Source of the DNA: Sutcliffiella rhizosphaerae
Lineage (GTDB): Bacteria; Bacillota; Bacilli; Bacillales; Bacillaceae_I
Direction: 5' to 3'
Assembly: GCF_917563925.1 (NCBI RefSeq)
Contig: NZ_CAKJTJ010000001.1
Location: forward strand, 248,001 to 312,000
DNA length: 64,000 bases
This document shows positions 47,500 to 58,648 of this stretch, in pieces. Position numbers and translations under genes: made by a program. Numbering within the stretch: position 1 is the first letter of the stretch; each line of letters begins with the position of its first letter. Below the pieces are notes generated by a model that had not been told where the DNA came from, ran no database searches, and worked only from the letters and a program-made list of their open reading frames with translations.

Positions 47500-48431
47500 T
47501 ATTGATCAAGCTCCTTTTTCACATTATCAATTAAAGCTTTACCACCTTGTAGGGTTAGGCTTTCAGCTGCTTCTAAACCAACTTTAATTGGGTCTGTTCC
47601 AGTAATTCTTTCTTTATAAAGGATCGATCCGTCTGGTGCACCGACCAAAGCGGAAAGTGTCACTTGGTCATCCTGTCCTACAGTTGCAAATCCTGCAATT
47701 GGAACCTGACACCCGCCTTCCATTTTATCAAGGAAAGCTCGCTCTGCAAGGACCGCTTTTTCCGTTACTGCGTCTGTGAATAAAGCTAGGGTATCCAGTA
47801 ATTCCTTGTCATCCTCCCTGCATTCAATGGAAAGGGCACCTTGACCAACTGCTGGAAGGCAAATATCTTCATCAAGGAATTCTGTTACCACATCATTAGA
47901 CCAACCCATTCTCGCAAGCCCTGCTGCTGCTAGAATGATCGCATCGTATTCTTCACTCTCCAGCTTGGCAAGACGTGTATCAATGTTACCGCGAATCCAT
48001 TTTATTTCAATGTCTGGACGCTTTGCCAGAAGCTGAGCACCACGACGCAAGCTACTCGTCCCCACAATCGCACCACTTGGCAAATCTCTAAATGTAACAT
48101 GACCTTTTGAGATGAATGCATCACGATGGTCTTCACGGAACGGGATACAACCAATCGTTAAACCTTTTGGTAACACTGCAGGCATATCCTTCATACTATG
48201 AACAGCCATATCTATTTCTTTATCAAACATGGCTTGTTCAATCTCTTTTACAAAAAGGCCTTTGCCTCCTACCTTGGAAAGAGTTACGTCTAAAATTTTG
48301 TCCCCTTTTGTAACAATTTCCTTCACTTCAAAATCAAACGGCGCACCTAAAGCCTTTAATTGATCGATTACCCAATTTGTTTGTGTTAAAGCTAGTTTAC
48401 TTCTTCTAGAACCTACAATAATTTTTCGCAT
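47499..48431 (-). CDS. hemC: Porphobilinogen deaminase (hydroxymethylbilane synthase)
   Basis: 310 aa. [15 protein letters not shown] at the start, [11 protein letters not shown] (active-site Asp) and the dipyrromethane cofactor Cys in [17 protein letters not shown]. It polymerises four porphobilinogens. Between hemX (30 bp upstream) and hemD. Confidence 0.97.
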   Translation of the reverse strand: MRKIIVGSRRSKLALTQTNWVIDQLKALGAPFDFEVKEIVTKGDKILDVTLSKVGGKGLFVKEIEQAMFDKEIDMAVHSMKDMPAVLPKGLTIGCIPFREDHRDAFISKGHVTFRDLPSGAIVGTSSLRRGAQLLAKRPDIEIKWIRGNIDTRLAKLESEEYDAIILAAAGLARMGWSNDVVTEFLDEDICLPAVGQGALSIECREDDKELLDTLALFTDAVTEKAVLAERAFLDKMEGGCQVPIAGFATVGQDDQVTLSALVGAPDGSILYKERITGTDPIKVGLEAAESLTLQGGKALIDNVKKELDQ

Positions 48432-48461
48432 ATTTCCTCCTCACCCCAACAATTTGGGATT

Positions 48462-49295
48462 CTATAAAATCCAAAAATGGAAATTTGAAAGTCTGCCAAA
48501 AAGAAAAAAGTTGATAAGTACAACAAGAAATGCAGCAATATTCCAATTGGCTATTGCTTTACCACTTATTCCTTTAGCAATCCTTTGGTAAAAATAATAG
48601 CTATATGCAGTAATGACAATAAAAGAGCCTATAACCTTAGCATCGTACCATTGAAACTCTGCAAGTTTTACGGAAGCCCAGATACTACCAAGTATCAGTG
48701 ATAATAATAGCATCGGTACCCCTATTACATTTAATACATATGACATATGGTCCAGCTTAGATAAATCCTCAATTCGTAGTAGCCGTTTCCCCCATTTTTT
48801 CTCTTTCAATAAGCGATATTGAATGAGATAGAGCATCGAGAAAACAAATGATAGAGAAAATGCACCATAAGACAAGATTGCCATCGTTACATGGATGATC
48901 AGCAATTCAGAAACCAGTGCCTGTACGACAACTTGAGATTCATGTTGATAGGGCGTAAAGGTATGTAAAGCTAAAACTAAAAAGCCGATGACATTCGTAA
49001 AGAAGACGATAAAATCTACCCGTAAAATTCTATTAATGATAAGGGAGAGGGTAATTAGCACCCAAGTATAAAAGTACATACCTTCATAAAGAGTCAAAAT
49101 TGGAAATCTACCTGTATCAAGCATCCGTAAAAATAAAAAAATTGATTGTAAAACCCATACAATTGCAAGTAACCAGAAGGCCGTTTTGTTAGCCTTCTGG
49201 TTATTTTGAAGAAAATCAATAAAATATAAGAGAACGCTTAAGGCATATAGTAATACCGTTAATTCGTACAGCCTTGCGATAGTCATCTCTAGCAT
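48462..49295 (-). CDS. hemX: HemX, membrane protein controlling HemA level (CcsA-like)
   Basis: 277-aa integral membrane protein with about eight hydrophobic helices and a CcsA/cytochrome-c-assembly-like core (IHVTMAILSYGAFSLSFVFSMLYLIQYRLLKEKKWG). In B. subtilis HemX lowers HemA abundance. The GAGG site is 9 nt before the ATG at 49295. Between hemA (15 bp upstream) and hemC. Confidence 0.93.
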   Translation of the reverse strand: MLEMTIARLYELTVLLYALSVLLYFIDFLQNNQKANKTAFWLLAIVWVLQSIFLFLRMLDTGRFPILTLYEGMYFYTWVLITLSLIINRILRVDFIVFFTNVIGFLVLALHTFTPYQHESQVVVQALVSELLIIHVTMAILSYGAFSLSFVFSMLYLIQYRLLKEKKWGKRLLRIEDLSKLDHMSYVLNVIGVPMLLLSLILGSIWASVKLAEFQWYDAKVIGSFIVITAYSYYFYQRIAKGISGKAIANWNIAAFLVVLINFFLFGRLSNFHFWIL

Positions 49296-49310
49296 ATAGA
49301 ACAGCCTCTC

Positions 49311-50678
49311 TTACGACTGGTATGTCGCAGCTTGAGGAAGCGGGATTCCAATAGGGGTTGCTTCTTTTTCCTTCTTCACAGTGTAATACTGCTTCTGGAC
49401 TTCCTGTTGAACCGCTTCTTCAATGTTAAAGATTTTAGTGAATAGGTCTAGTGAATCCTCGGCATTCGGTTCAGCTGAAAGCTCTTTTGCGCGAAGAATC
49501 GGGTCACGCAAAATCTGGTTAATAATACTCTTTGTGTGCTTATTCAACACTTTCATTTCACGCTCGGAAAGATGAGGAAGTTTCCGCTGTATGCTATGCA
49601 TCGTCTCAGATTGAATATCTAATGCCTTTTGACGAAGCGCAGAAATTACTGGTACCACGCCAAGAGTATTAAGCCAATATTTAAAATCTACAATCTCTTC
49701 TTCAATGAAAAGCTCAATCTCTTCTGCTGCTTTCTTTCTTTCTGCAAGATTGGCATTAACGATTCCTTCAAGATCATCTATATCATATAGGAATACGCTG
49801 TCCAGCTTGTCTAACTCAGGATCCAAATCTCGTGGCACTGCGATATCAATCATAAATAATGGGCGCCCTTTTCTCATGCGCTCCACATATGTCATATCTT
49901 CTTTCGTAATAACAAAATCTTTTGCACCGGTAGAAGAGATTAATATATCTGCTTCTACCAACGCACAGGAAAGCTCCTGCATGGACTTCGCTTGTCCGTC
50001 AAAACGATTTGCCAAATTTTCCGCTTTTTCCACTGAGCGGTTCATAACCGTTACTTTTTCTACCCCATTGCCGTGAAGGTTCTGGACGGCTAGTTCTCCC
50101 ATTTTCCCTGCGCCTAAAATTAATACATGCTTATTTCGGAGATCCCCGAATATCTTTTTCGCAAGCTCTACTGCCGCATAACTGACAGAAACCGCATTTG
50201 AGCCAATATCAGTTTCAGAATGTGCACGTTTTGCAAGCGTGATTGCCTGCTTAAATAATTGATTGAAGATAGTTCCAACCGTATGATACTCTTGTGCTGT
50301 CAGGAAACTGTTACGAATTTGACCAAGAATTTGTGTTTCACCAAGTACCATGGAATCTAATCCACAGGAAACTCTGTACAAATGCTCAATGGCTCCATCA
50401 TTCTCATATATGTTTAAGTAAGGAGAAAATTCTTCCTTCTCCAGACCAAACCAGTCTGCAAGGAAGGCTTTAATATAATAACGTCCAGTATGCAACTGAT
50501 CTACCACTGCATAAACTTCCGTTCGATTACAGGTCGAAACAATGGTATTTTCCAAGATGGATTTTTGCTCCTTCAAGGCAACCATCGCTTTCTCCAGATC
50601 AGCTGTATTAAAAGTTAATTTTTCACGTATTTCAACAGGGGCCGTTTTATAATTAACACTAACTACTATAATATGCAC
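49311..50678 (-). CDS. hemA: Glutamyl-tRNA reductase
   Basis: 455 aa, first committed step of C5 tetrapyrrole synthesis. Catalytic Cys in [28 protein letters not shown] domain [24 protein letters not shown], dimerisation C-terminus. Start is the GTG at 50678 ([14 protein letters not shown] aligns with B. subtilis MHILVV), preceded by GGGGGTG about 9 nt away; an upstream GTG lies within that site. First gene of the hem operon; a PerR-box-like sequence lies 33 bp upstream. Confidence 0.96.
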   Translation of the reverse strand: MHIIVVSVNYKTAPVEIREKLTFNTADLEKAMVALKEQKSILENTIVSTCNRTEVYAVVDQLHTGRYYIKAFLADWFGLEKEEFSPYLNIYENDGAIEHLYRVSCGLDSMVLGETQILGQIRNSFLTAQEYHTVGTIFNQLFKQAITLAKRAHSETDIGSNAVSVSYAAVELAKKIFGDLRNKHVLILGAGKMGELAVQNLHGNGVEKVTVMNRSVEKAENLANRFDGQAKSMQELSCALVEADILISSTGAKDFVITKEDMTYVERMRKGRPLFMIDIAVPRDLDPELDKLDSVFLYDIDDLEGIVNANLAERKKAAEEIELFIEEEIVDFKYWLNTLGVVPVISALRQKALDIQSETMHSIQRKLPHLSEREMKVLNKHTKSIINQILRDPILRAKELSAEPNAEDSLDLFTKIFNIEEAVQQEVQKQYYTVKKEKEATPIGIPLPQAATYQS

Positions 50679-50710
50679 TTGTTCGTACACCCCCAGAAAA
50701 ATAATAGCAT

Positions 50711-50725
50711 TTGTAAAAATTATAA
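50711..50725 (-). promoter_or_regulatory. Candidate PerR box with -10 element of hemA
   Basis: On the minus strand TTATAATTTTTACAA matches the PerR consensus TTATAATNATTATAA at 12 of the 14 defined positions and contains a TATAAT -10. B. subtilis hemAXCDBL is PerR-controlled, so the position is sensible. No convincing -35 is seen. Confidence 0.5.
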
Positions 50726-50913
50726 CATGACGAAAGGTTCAGGCATTTGATAAAATGTGAACAACTGACGAAATGCATCAAAAAACAACAATGAATGGAC
50801 AATTCTCTTAGTTCTATATTACAAACATTACAATTCTTTTATTCACCAACTTGTACATTATCAGAAAATCATAGGAGAATCAAGGTTTCAGCCTCGATTA
50901 CAGGGAGGAATTT

Positions 50914-51396
50914 ATGAAGAAGAATAGCTTTTTACCAGGTTTACTTTTACTTTTCTTTGGTTTATATTTCCTGTTACAACAATTAAACATTTCTCTATGG
51001 GATGGCATGTTCACATGGTCCACCCTTCTCGTTATTACAGGTGCAGCACTTTTATTACAAGCATATAAACAAAGTGATTATCCAAATATCCTCCCAGGCT
51101 TTGTCTTACTCGGAATTGGGCTTCATTTTCAATTAAAGGATACAGTAGCAGTATGGCCAGACCATTTTGCTGTAATCATACTAATACTCGGTGTTGGATT
51201 CATCCTCCGTGCTCAAAAGACGAAAGGCGGCATGTTCGAAGGTGTTCTGCTATGCATTTTGGCCAGCTTCTTTCTTTTTTACGGTACCTTCATGGAAATG
51301 CTTGGTGTTGTAGAAACCGGTGTAGAGCACCTATACAACTACTGGCCTGTTATCCTTATAATTATCGGTGCTTTTTTGGTAGTTAAAAAGAAATAA
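50914..51396 (+). CDS. LiaF/DUF5668-like small membrane protein
   Basis: 160 aa with five or six hydrophobic segments arranged as repeated LLLFFGLYFLL / LLVITGAALLLQ / FVLLGIGLHF / LILGVGFILRA / PVILIIIGAFLVVKK units, the pattern of DUF5668 and LiaF N-terminal domains. ATG after GGGAGGAATTT. Divergent to hemA, ends facing the ABC transporter operon. Function unknown; perhaps an envelope stress-related membrane protein. Confidence 0.75.
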   Translation: MKKNSFLPGLLLLFFGLYFLLQQLNISLWDGMFTWSTLLVITGAALLLQAYKQSDYPNILPGFVLLGIGLHFQLKDTVAVWPDHFAVIILILGVGFILRAQKTKGGMFEGVLLCILASFFLFYGTFMEMLGVVETGVEHLYNYWPVILIIIGAFLVVKKK

Positions 51397-51455
51397 GCAA
51401 GCATTCACAAACTCGAGTATGGAATAACAACAAACATAAAGAAAAAAGCTTATTG

Positions 51456-51502
51456 AAAGACCTACAATCAGTGGAATGAATATTCACATGATGTAGGTCT
51501 TT
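51456..51502. terminator. Shared terminator-like hairpin
   Basis: AAAGACCTACA pairs with TGTAGGTCTTT (11 bp) with an inner stem of GTG and AATATTCAC. It sits between the convergent DUF5668-like gene and the ABC transporter operon, so may serve both; T-runs are short. Confidence 0.6.
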
Positions 51503-51509
51503 GTTGTGA

Positions 51510-52241
51510 TTAAAGGACTGCCTCCAGGAAGTCTTTTGTCCGTTGGTTCTGTGGCATATTAAATAGCTCATGTGGTGTTCCTTCTTCAACAATCTTGCCA
51601 TCATGCATGTAGATAACCCTGTCTGCCACTTCTTGGGCAAAGCCCATTTCATGTGTTACGACGACCATAGTCATACCCTCTTCTGCCAATTGTTTCATCG
51701 TTTTTAAAACCTCTCCAACAAGTTCTGGATCTAGTGCTGAAGTGGGTTCATCAAATAGCATAACTTCCGGCTTCATGGCCAACGCTCTTGCGATGGCAAC
51801 ACGTTGCTTTTGACCTCCTGATAGCTTTTCAGGATAAACATCCGCCTTGTCGGACAAACCAACTTTTTCCAAAAGGTCCAGCGCAGTTTTTTTCGCTTCT
51901 TCTTTTTTTGCTTTCTTTAGTTGAACAGGTGCTTCCATGACGTTTTGAAGCACCGTCATATGTGGAAAAAGGTGAAAGTGTTGAAAGACCATCCCGACCT
52001 GTTGGCGTACTTGGTTTAGATCATCTTTTTTCACATCAATTTCCTTTCCATCTATTACTACAATTCCGCTATCTTTCATTTCAAGAAAATTTAAGCAGCG
52101 CAGAACCGTACTCTTTCCAGACCCGCTGGCACCAATCAGGCAGACTACCTCTTTGTTTTTAATTGATAAAGAAATATCCTTCAAAACATGTAAATCACCA
52201 AAAGATTTATTCAAGTCCGTTACTTCAATTTTGTTACTCAT
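51510..52241 (-). CDS. Polar amino-acid ABC transporter ATPase (GlnQ type)
   Basis: 243 aa. Walker [16 protein letters not shown]-loop [20 protein letters not shown], signature [16 protein letters not shown], Walker [14 protein letters not shown] and the H-loop VVTHEMGFA are all intact. Energises uptake with the permease and binding protein just upstream. The substrate is probably glutamine, arginine or cystine; undetermined. Confidence 0.94.
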   Translation of the reverse strand: MSNKIEVTDLNKSFGDLHVLKDISLSIKNKEVVCLIGASGSGKSTVLRCLNFLEMKDSGIVVIDGKEIDVKKDDLNQVRQQVGMVFQHFHLFPHMTVLQNVMEAPVQLKKAKKEEAKKTALDLLEKVGLSDKADVYPEKLSGGQKQRVAIARALAMKPEVMLFDEPTSALDPELVGEVLKTMKQLAEEGMTMVVVTHEMGFAQEVADRVIYMHDGKIVEEGTPHELFNMPQNQRTKDFLEAVL

Positions 52242-52252
52242 TTTTCCCCCTC

Positions 52253-52915
52253 CTATCTATCACTTGCTGAAAATTTGCGTTCTAAAATGTTTACGACGAT
52301 ACCTATTAAGCCAACAAGAACTAAATAGTATACAGATACAACTAATAAATGAGTCATATAGTCAAATGAATTTGATCCTAACGTTTGAGCGACACCAAAT
52401 AACTCAAAGAATCCTATGAAAGCTGCTAAGGAAGAATCTTTCACACAGATAATAAATTGATTCCCTAATGGAGGTAGGGCACGTCGAAACGCTTGGGGTA
52501 AAATTATCCTGCGCATTGTCAAATTACTATGCATTCCTAAAGATCGACCTGCCTCCATCTGACCTTTATCTATGGATTGAATAGAACCTCTAAATATCTC
52601 AGCAATATATGCCCCGTTATGAAAAGCAAGGGCAAGTGTAACCGACCAAAAACCAGATATACCTAGTTCAACCATTCCATAGTAAAAAATAAATATTTGT
52701 GCAATAAGTGGAGTTCCACGGACTATATAAATATACGTATTTGCTATCCAAGCTAACACTTTAATACTAGAAATTTTTAAGAATGCAAAAAACAAGCCAA
52801 CTATGAGTGCAATTGCTATAGATACAACCGTTACTTGTAGTGTATTCCACATTCCTTTAAGGAACATATCATAAGAACCGAAAAAAACATCAAAAAAGTG
52901 CGCTAAACTAGGCAT
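52253..52915 (-). CDS. Polar amino-acid ABC transporter permease
   Basis: 220 aa, HisM/GlnP type with about five helices and the EAA loop ([33 protein letters not shown]). Start taken at the ATG at 52915 with GGAAGTGG; a longer frame upstream contains no membrane signature. It is 11 bp before the ATPase gene. Confidence 0.92.
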   Translation of the reverse strand: MPSLAHFFDVFFGSYDMFLKGMWNTLQVTVVSIAIALIVGLFFAFLKISSIKVLAWIANTYIYIVRGTPLIAQIFIFYYGMVELGISGFWSVTLALAFHNGAYIAEIFRGSIQSIDKGQMEAGRSLGMHSNLTMRRIILPQAFRRALPPLGNQFIICVKDSSLAAFIGFFELFGVAQTLGSNSFDYMTHLLVVSVYYLVLVGLIGIVVNILERKFSASDR

Positions 52916-52943
52916 ACTTGTTCCACTTCCTTTGTTATACCTC

Positions 52944-52979
52944 CAAAAAAATGTGTGGTGAACGAAGCACCACACATTT
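52944..52979 (-). terminator. Intra-operon terminator/attenuator
   Basis: AAATGTGTGGTG pairs perfectly with CACCACACATTT (12 bp) around a 7-nt loop, followed by six T on the minus strand. It lies between the binding-protein and permease genes. It would give more binding protein than permease, a common stoichiometry in such operons. Confidence 0.85.
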
Positions 52980-53011
52980 CAGAGACAGGATTTTATTAGA
53001 CTTTTAACATT

Positions 53012-53791
53012 TTACTCATCCGGGTCTGAAGTGATGTCTTCACCAAAGTATTTTTGACTTATTTCTGCAAGTGTTCCATCTTCTCTTAGCTTTTCTAGTG
53101 CTGCGTTAATGGCTTCGAGTAAAGCCTCATTACCCTTTGCAACTGCTACAGCCTGTTCACTTCTGTCAAGAAGTTCACGGCCTTCGAGTGTCATCCCTGC
53201 ACCGATCGCCTCTCGACCGGTTACAAAGTCTGTTACTACCACATCGTGGCGGCCGTTATTCAGTGATTCCAAAGCAACGACATCACTATCATAATTCACG
53301 ATATTATCCGTCAGATCGGCAACAAGAGATGCATAAGTAGATCCCCTGGACACCGCGATCTCTTTTCCTTCCAAATCGTCCAATGTTTCGATATCACTAT
53401 CAGGTCTTACAAAAATTTGTGCACCTGAATAATAGTAAGGCGTGGAAAAATCCACTTCTTTTAATCTGTCTTCGGTAATCGTATGAGAGGCTACAGCAGC
53501 ATCAAAACGACCGTTTTTTACTCCTTCAACAATACTTGCGAATGTGTATTTTTCTTGATCAGACTCAAGACCGAGTTCAGCTGCGATAGCTTCCCCGACT
53601 TCAATATCAAAGCCTGTCATATTCCCGCTCCCATCTGTCACACTGAACGGGGCAAATTCTCCTGAAGAAGCAAACTTAAATTTCCCTTCCTCTACCAATT
53701 CATATCCTTCACTTGTTGTCACTTTTCCACCACATGCTGCCAGAATGGTAGATAAAAGGAATAATGCGATAAGCCATATCCTTTTTTTCAA
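53012..53791 (-). CDS. Amino-acid-binding lipoprotein of the ABC transporter
   Basis: 259 aa. A lipoprotein signal (MKKRIWLIALFLLSTILAACGG, Cys at 20), then the SBP_bac_3 fold (LVEEGKFKFASSGEFAPFSV, FDIEVGEAIAAELGLE, GKEIAVSRGSTYASLV). First gene in the operon; TTG start. Anchored on the outer face of the membrane; binds polar amino acid. Confidence 0.94.
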   Translation of the reverse strand: MKKRIWLIALFLLSTILAACGGKVTTSEGYELVEEGKFKFASSGEFAPFSVTDGSGNMTGFDIEVGEAIAAELGLESDQEKYTFASIVEGVKNGRFDAAVASHTITEDRLKEVDFSTPYYYSGAQIFVRPDSDIETLDDLEGKEIAVSRGSTYASLVADLTDNIVNYDSDVVALESLNNGRHDVVVTDFVTGREAIGAGMTLEGRELLDRSEQAVAVAKGNEALLEAINAALEKLREDGTLAEISQKYFGEDITSDPDE

Positions 53792-54237
53792 TGTCCTGAA
53801 TCCCCCTTAACGTCTATTTTTTTATGTCTCCCTAATATGTTAACAATTGCGAGAAACTACTACAAATGACCTATTGATAGGTTTTTCCTAATAATTCTGT
53901 AAACTTACACTCCTGAATAACTTACGACCTATCTTTCTTATGTATGCTCAGAAATGCTCTCTATACATCCTATTCCCTAAAGACAAACATCATTAAACTT
54001 ATTTTTTGAAATTTCTATTATTTTTGAGGAATAGGAGATAGCTTGGCAATATCAAATGATCATTCCCCGCAGAATTTAGGCTTTTATTTGGAGAAATTTC
54101 TTAACCGCCTTAACCAACATTTGATTTGATTTTGAACTTAATTATCCCTAGAAAGCTACTTATCAATACTAAAAAAAGAACCTGTTAGGTTGTCATTATC
54201 CATGAGATTCTAAACAGACCCTTTTTAGGTATAATGT
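53792..54237. other. AT-rich intergenic stretch
   Basis: 446 bp upstream of the ABC operon and downstream of the AlaX gene. No coding frame with family signs. At about 54175-54235 a weak inverted repeat (GGTCTGTTTAG with CTAACAGG) before TTCTTTTTT on the minus strand may end the AlaX transcript. The rest presumably holds the ABC operon promoter. Confidence 0.5.
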
Positions 54238-55434
54238 TTATTTTACTAACCGAATGAACGCTTGTAATACTATATCTCCAGTACCTCTTCCTCCTCCTTG
54301 AGCAAAATCTACTGTGCCCCCACCTTTTCCATTAATCTCCGTTATAAGTCTTTTTGTAATCATGTTCATATTAATTTCTGAAGCTTTTCCCCGCGCACAA
54401 ACAAATTGTAGCTTCTCGTTATTTTCTAAGACAAGTAAAACATTCATATTTTCATTTGTATTGGTTATATTTCTTGCAAGAATCTGCAAATCACTAAAGG
54501 TGCGATTTTGAAATACCTTACCAATAACGTTAAGATCCCCTTTTATTTCTACTTCAGATAGTATGCTGTCTGCTTCGAACTCCAGGAGCATGTTCGTTTG
54601 TTCTTTTACAGTTTTTTCGAGTTCTTTATTTTGTTCTAATAGTCTTTTTACACCGTCTACCATACTAGCCTGAGGAGCATTTAATTGTATGGCCAACTCA
54701 CTTATCACTTTCTGTTTCTCATGCAGTTCTTTAAGCACCCTGTTTCCGCAAATGAAAGTAATGCGCACTTTCTTTTTTTGCTTTTCCCAGTTCATTATTT
54801 TTAGGGCACTCACTTCTGCTGTACTATTTGGATGTGTGCCGCCACATCCGTTGTAATCATATTCAGGTACAATTACAAGACGGATGTTTTCTTTAACAGA
54901 AAGCTCTTTTCTAAGCGGATATAAAGAAAGTTCTTCCTTTGAAACCCATTTTGTTTCAATCATGCGATTTTCTAGAATTATTTGGTTCACAAGCCCTTCC
55001 GCTTTGTTTGCCTCATCCAGAGTCAATTCAGGTGTTGCAATATCAATGGTGCACATTTCTTTTCCTAAATGAAAGCTTATTGTTTTATAAGAAAAAAGCT
55101 CTTCAAAAGCTGCTGATAGAAGATGCTGGCCAGCATGTTGCTGCATATGATCGAAACGTCTTTCCCAATCAATTATTCCAGATATGTTTGTTGTTCCTTC
55201 CGGAAGTGGAGCTTCTAAATAATGTCTGATTTCATCATTTATTTCTTGGACGTTTACCACAGTTATGTCATTTAAAACCCCTGTATCGAATGGTTGTCCC
55301 CCACCCTCCGGATAAAAAGCAGTCTTGTCTAAAACAGCGTACCATTCTCCATTGCTATTATCTTTTTCTTGTTTTTGCAACGTAGCAGTAAATTCCTTTA
55401 TGTAAGGGTCTTGATAAAATAGTTTATTTTTCAA
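54238..55434 (-). CDS. alaX: Alanyl-tRNA editing protein AlaX (long form with DHHA1)
   Basis: 398 aa trans-editing enzyme that removes Ser (or Gly) from mischarged tRNA-Ala. N-terminal tRNA_SAD-like domain with zinc ligands in HAGQHLL and CGGTH (GCGGTHPNSTAEV), a coiled coil (about 240-280), and a C-terminal DHHA1 domain ending in GGGTVDFAQGGGRGTGD. I place the start at the TTG at 55434, which follows GGAGGAGAAAT. Located between the ABC transporter and engB, an insertion relative to B. subtilis. Confidence 0.9.
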   Translation of the reverse strand: MKNKLFYQDPYIKEFTATLQKQEKDNSNGEWYAVLDKTAFYPEGGGQPFDTGVLNDITVVNVQEINDEIRHYLEAPLPEGTTNISGIIDWERRFDHMQQHAGQHLLSAAFEELFSYKTISFHLGKEMCTIDIATPELTLDEANKAEGLVNQIILENRMIETKWVSKEELSLYPLRKELSVKENIRLVIVPEYDYNGCGGTHPNSTAEVSALKIMNWEKQKKKVRITFICGNRVLKELHEKQKVISELAIQLNAPQASMVDGVKRLLEQNKELEKTVKEQTNMLLEFEADSILSEVEIKGDLNVIGKVFQNRTFSDLQILARNITNTNENMNVLLVLENNEKLQFVCARGKASEINMNMITKRLITEINGKGGGTVDFAQGGGRGTGDIVLQAFIRLVK

Positions 55435-55491
55435 AATTTCTCCTCCCAAATTCAAAGAAAACTGCGTACATTTCTGCACACAGTTTCTTTT

Positions 55492-56076
55492 TTACTTCAT
55501 TCTTTTTTGTAAAATACCCCATACTTCATCTTTACCTTGTCCTGTTTCAGATGAAAAGAGGATTACTTCATCTTCTTTTTCCATCTTAAGGGTTTCTCTG
55601 ACCACCTTAAGGTGTTTTTGCCATTTTCCTTTTGGGATCTTATCTGCTTTTGTTGCAATTACGATTACTGGTAAATCATAATGTTTAAGATATTCGTACA
55701 TGGTGACATCGTCTTTTGATGGTGGATGACGAAGATCGACTATCTGGAGCACGGCACGAAGCTGTTCTCTCGATGTCAAATACGTTTGCATCATTCTCCC
55801 CCATGCATCCCGCTCAGATTTTGGAACTTTAGCAAAACCATATCCTGGTACATCAACGAAATGCATCTTTTCGTTAATGAGGTAAAAATTAAGGGTTTGC
55901 GTTTTTCCTGGTTTTGATGACGTTCTTGCCAGGTTCTTGCGGTTGATCATCTTGTTGATAAAAGAGGATTTTCCGACATTTGAACGCCCAGCCAAAGCGA
56001 ATTCAGGTAATAGTTCACTTGGGTATTGCTCTTGTTTAACAGCACTAATGACAATTTCTGCTTGAGTTACTTTCAT
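55492..56076 (-). CDS. engB: Ribosome biogenesis GTPase EngB/YsxC
   Basis: 194 aa single-domain GTPase needed for 50S assembly. G1 [13 protein letters not shown]3 [11 protein letters not shown]4 TKADK and G5 SSETGQGK are clear. Its ATG overlaps the lonA stop by 4 nt, as in B. subtilis lonA-ysxC. Confidence 0.97.
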   Translation of the reverse strand: MKVTQAEIVISAVKQEQYPSELLPEFALAGRSNVGKSSFINKMINRKNLARTSSKPGKTQTLNFYLINEKMHFVDVPGYGFAKVPKSERDAWGRMMQTYLTSREQLRAVLQIVDLRHPPSKDDVTMYEYLKHYDLPVIVIATKADKIPKGKWQKHLKVVRETLKMEKEDEVILFSSETGQGKDEVWGILQKRMK

Positions 56077-58397
56077 TTTCCCTCTCCTGCTAATGCGTGT
56101 TCTAACACTTGATCTAAATGTGAAACTAAAACAAACGTTAAATCTTTGCGCACACTTTCTGGAATATCATCCAAATCTTTTTCATTCTCTTTTGGTAAAA
56201 TTATTTTTTTAAGGCCAGCACGATGAGCACTTAAAGACTTTTCCTTTAATCCCCCAATTGGTAGAACACGGCCTCTTAACGTTATTTCGCCTGTCATGCC
56301 GACATCTTTATGAACAGGGCGCCCTGTCAGAGCGGAGATGAGGGCAGTCGCCATCGTTATCCCTGCAGATGGACCGTCTTTAGGTACTGCCCCTTCTGGA
56401 ACATGGATGTGTATATCATTTTTTTCATTAAAATCTGGATCAATATTGAGTTCATCTGCTCTGGACCGGATGAAACTAAAAGCAGCATGTGCGGATTCCT
56501 TCATGACATCCCCAAGTTTACCAGTCAACATCAACTTCCCTTTACCTGGTGAAACGGAGACTTCAATGGATAATGTATCTCCACCTACAGTTGTATAAGC
56601 AAGTCCTGTTGCGACACCTACTTGGTCTTCCACTTCTGCCTGTCCATATCGGAATTTTGGCTTCCCTAAAAATTCAACTAAGTTTTTTTCAGTAATCACT
56701 ACCCGTTTCTTCTGACCGGATACGATAATTTTCGCTGCTTTTCTGCAGATTGAAGCAATCTGTCTTTCCAAACTACGAACTCCTGCCTCACGGGTATGAT
56801 AACGGATAATAGCCATCAACGCTTCATCTCTTATTTGTAAAAGATTCTTCTGCAGCCCATGCTCTTTTGCTTGACGCGGAAGAAGATGGTCTTTTCCAAT
56901 ATTCAGCTTCTCGATCTCTGTGTATCCTGCAATTGTAATAATTTCCATTCGATCACGGAGCGGTCCAGGAATAGTCGCCAAGTTGTTCGCTGTTGCGATA
57001 AACATGACATTGGATAAATCATACGCTTCTTCGATATAGTGATCACTGAAATTATGGTTTTGTTCTGGATCTAATACTTCCAATAGTGCAGACGAAGGGT
57101 CACCTCTGAAATCATTTGACATTTTGTCTATTTCATCCAACAAAAACACTGGATTTATCGTTTCTGCTTTTTTCATGCCCTGGATGATTCGTCCTGGCAT
57201 TGCCCCTACATATGTTCTTCTATGTCCTCTTATTTCGGATTCATCGCGGACACCTCCGAGGGAAACCCGGACAAATTTACGATCCAAAGATTTAGCAATA
57301 GATCTTGCCAGCGATGTTTTCCCGACACCAGGCGGTCCTGCAAGACAGAGTATCGGACCCTTCAATGATTGTGTTAACTGCTGTACAGCCAAATATTCCA
57401 GCACACGCTCTTTCACCTTTTCAAGCCCGAAATGATCTTCATTTAAAATCTCTTCAGCTCGAATAATGTCAAGTTGGTCCTTTGTTGCTTCTGTCCAAGG
57501 CAAATTTAACAGCCAATCAATATAGTTACGAATGACAGAACTTTCCGCAGAACTGGAAGGGATTTTTTCATAGCGGTCAATTTCTTTCAATGCCGTCTTT
57601 TTTACATTTTCCGGCATACCAATTTTTTCGACCCGCTCCTTTAATTCTTGAATTTCTCCACCCTTACCTTCTTTATCGCCAAGCTCTTTTTGGATAGCTT
57701 TCATCTGTTCACGAAGATAATATTCTTTTTGTGTACGCTCCATAGAACGTTTTACGCGAAGACCGATTTTCTTTTCTAATTGAAGGACTTCTTTCTCATT
57801 GTTCACGTGTCGGATTACCTTATGAAGACGATCTTTTACATCTTTTGTTTCCAAAACAGATTGTTTTTCTTTCATATTAATTGGCAGATGAGAAGTAATA
57901 ATATCCGCCATACGCCCCGGTTCTGAAATATCGGATACAGTATGATATGTTTCAATCGTCGTTTTTTTAGAGAGCTTTGTATAGGTATGGAAATAATCCA
58001 ACAATGTTCTCATTAACGCCTCATCTTCTGCATCTTTTTCATCTGGATCTGGGTATGTAAGGAGCTTTGCTTCCCAATGCGTGTCTTTTTCTATAAATTC
58101 TTCTATTTTTGCTCGTTCGAGGCCTTCTACAAGCACTCTGACTGTTCCATTTGGTAGCTTTAACATTTGTTTAACTTTTGTTAAAGTTCCCCATTCATAA
58201 AGATCCTCTTTCGTTGGATTGTCTTTTCCTACTTCTTTCTGGGTAGAAAGGACGACTATATTATCTCCAAGCATCGCTTGTTCTAATGCTTCTATTGACT
58301 TCTCTCTTCCTACATCCAAATGTAAAACCATTGTAGGGAAGACCATAAGTCCTCGTAAAGGCAATAATGGAACATGATATTCCTTGTTTGTTGCCAT
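56073..58397 (-). CDS. lonA: ATP-dependent protease LonA
   Basis: 774 aa, the same length as B. subtilis LonA. N-terminal substrate domain ([22 protein letters not shown]), AAA+ domain with Walker [16 protein letters not shown] and Walker [12 protein letters not shown], protease domain with Ser in [15 protein letters not shown] and Lys about 43 residues later. Degrades damaged and regulatory proteins. Upstream of engB; ATG after GGGGGTG. Confidence 0.98.
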   Translation of the reverse strand: MATNKEYHVPLLPLRGLMVFPTMVLHLDVGREKSIEALEQAMLGDNIVVLSTQKEVGKDNPTKEDLYEWGTLTKVKQMLKLPNGTVRVLVEGLERAKIEEFIEKDTHWEAKLLTYPDPDEKDAEDEALMRTLLDYFHTYTKLSKKTTIETYHTVSDISEPGRMADIITSHLPINMKEKQSVLETKDVKDRLHKVIRHVNNEKEVLQLEKKIGLRVKRSMERTQKEYYLREQMKAIQKELGDKEGKGGEIQELKERVEKIGMPENVKKTALKEIDRYEKIPSSSAESSVIRNYIDWLLNLPWTEATKDQLDIIRAEEILNEDHFGLEKVKERVLEYLAVQQLTQSLKGPILCLAGPPGVGKTSLARSIAKSLDRKFVRVSLGGVRDESEIRGHRRTYVGAMPGRIIQGMKKAETINPVFLLDEIDKMSNDFRGDPSSALLEVLDPEQNHNFSDHYIEEAYDLSNVMFIATANNLATIPGPLRDRMEIITIAGYTEIEKLNIGKDHLLPRQAKEHGLQKNLLQIRDEALMAIIRYHTREAGVRSLERQIASICRKAAKIIVSGQKKRVVITEKNLVEFLGKPKFRYGQAEVEDQVGVATGLAYTTVGGDTLSIEVSVSPGKGKLMLTGKLGDVMKESAHAAFSFIRSRADELNIDPDFNEKNDIHIHVPEGAVPKDGPSAGITMATALISALTGRPVHKDVGMTGEITLRGRVLPIGGLKEKSLSAHRAGLKKIILPKENEKDLDDIPESVRKDLTFVLVSHLDQVLEHALAGEGK

Positions 58398-58611
58398 GGT
58401 AACACCCCCGTACGCTCTTCCTATATATTTCTTTGTTCAATTCTATCCTAATTGCCAAGCCCTGTCTAATTATACTAGCTAAAGACAAAAGAAAGAATCG
58501 TGTTTTACTATCATTTGCTAGTAGCTCTAAGTTATTTATGAAACTTGTAGTCAAAATTTTACCTTTTTCCATCCGGAAGTGCAAAGGGAAAGCCTAAATT
58601 TTCATGGTAAT

Positions 58612-58643
58612 AAAAAGGGGGCAGACCTGCATTTGGCCTGCCC
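58612..58643 (-). terminator. Terminator of lonB
   Basis: GGGCAGGCC pairs with GGTCTGCCC (one G·T) followed by CCCTTTTTA on the minus strand. Confidence 0.85.
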
Positions 58644-58648
58644 TGACT

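Noticed and set aside
58261-58584. 107-codon minus-strand frame upstream of lonA
   Set aside because: Overlaps the lonA start in another frame and spans its promoter region; no similarity expected.
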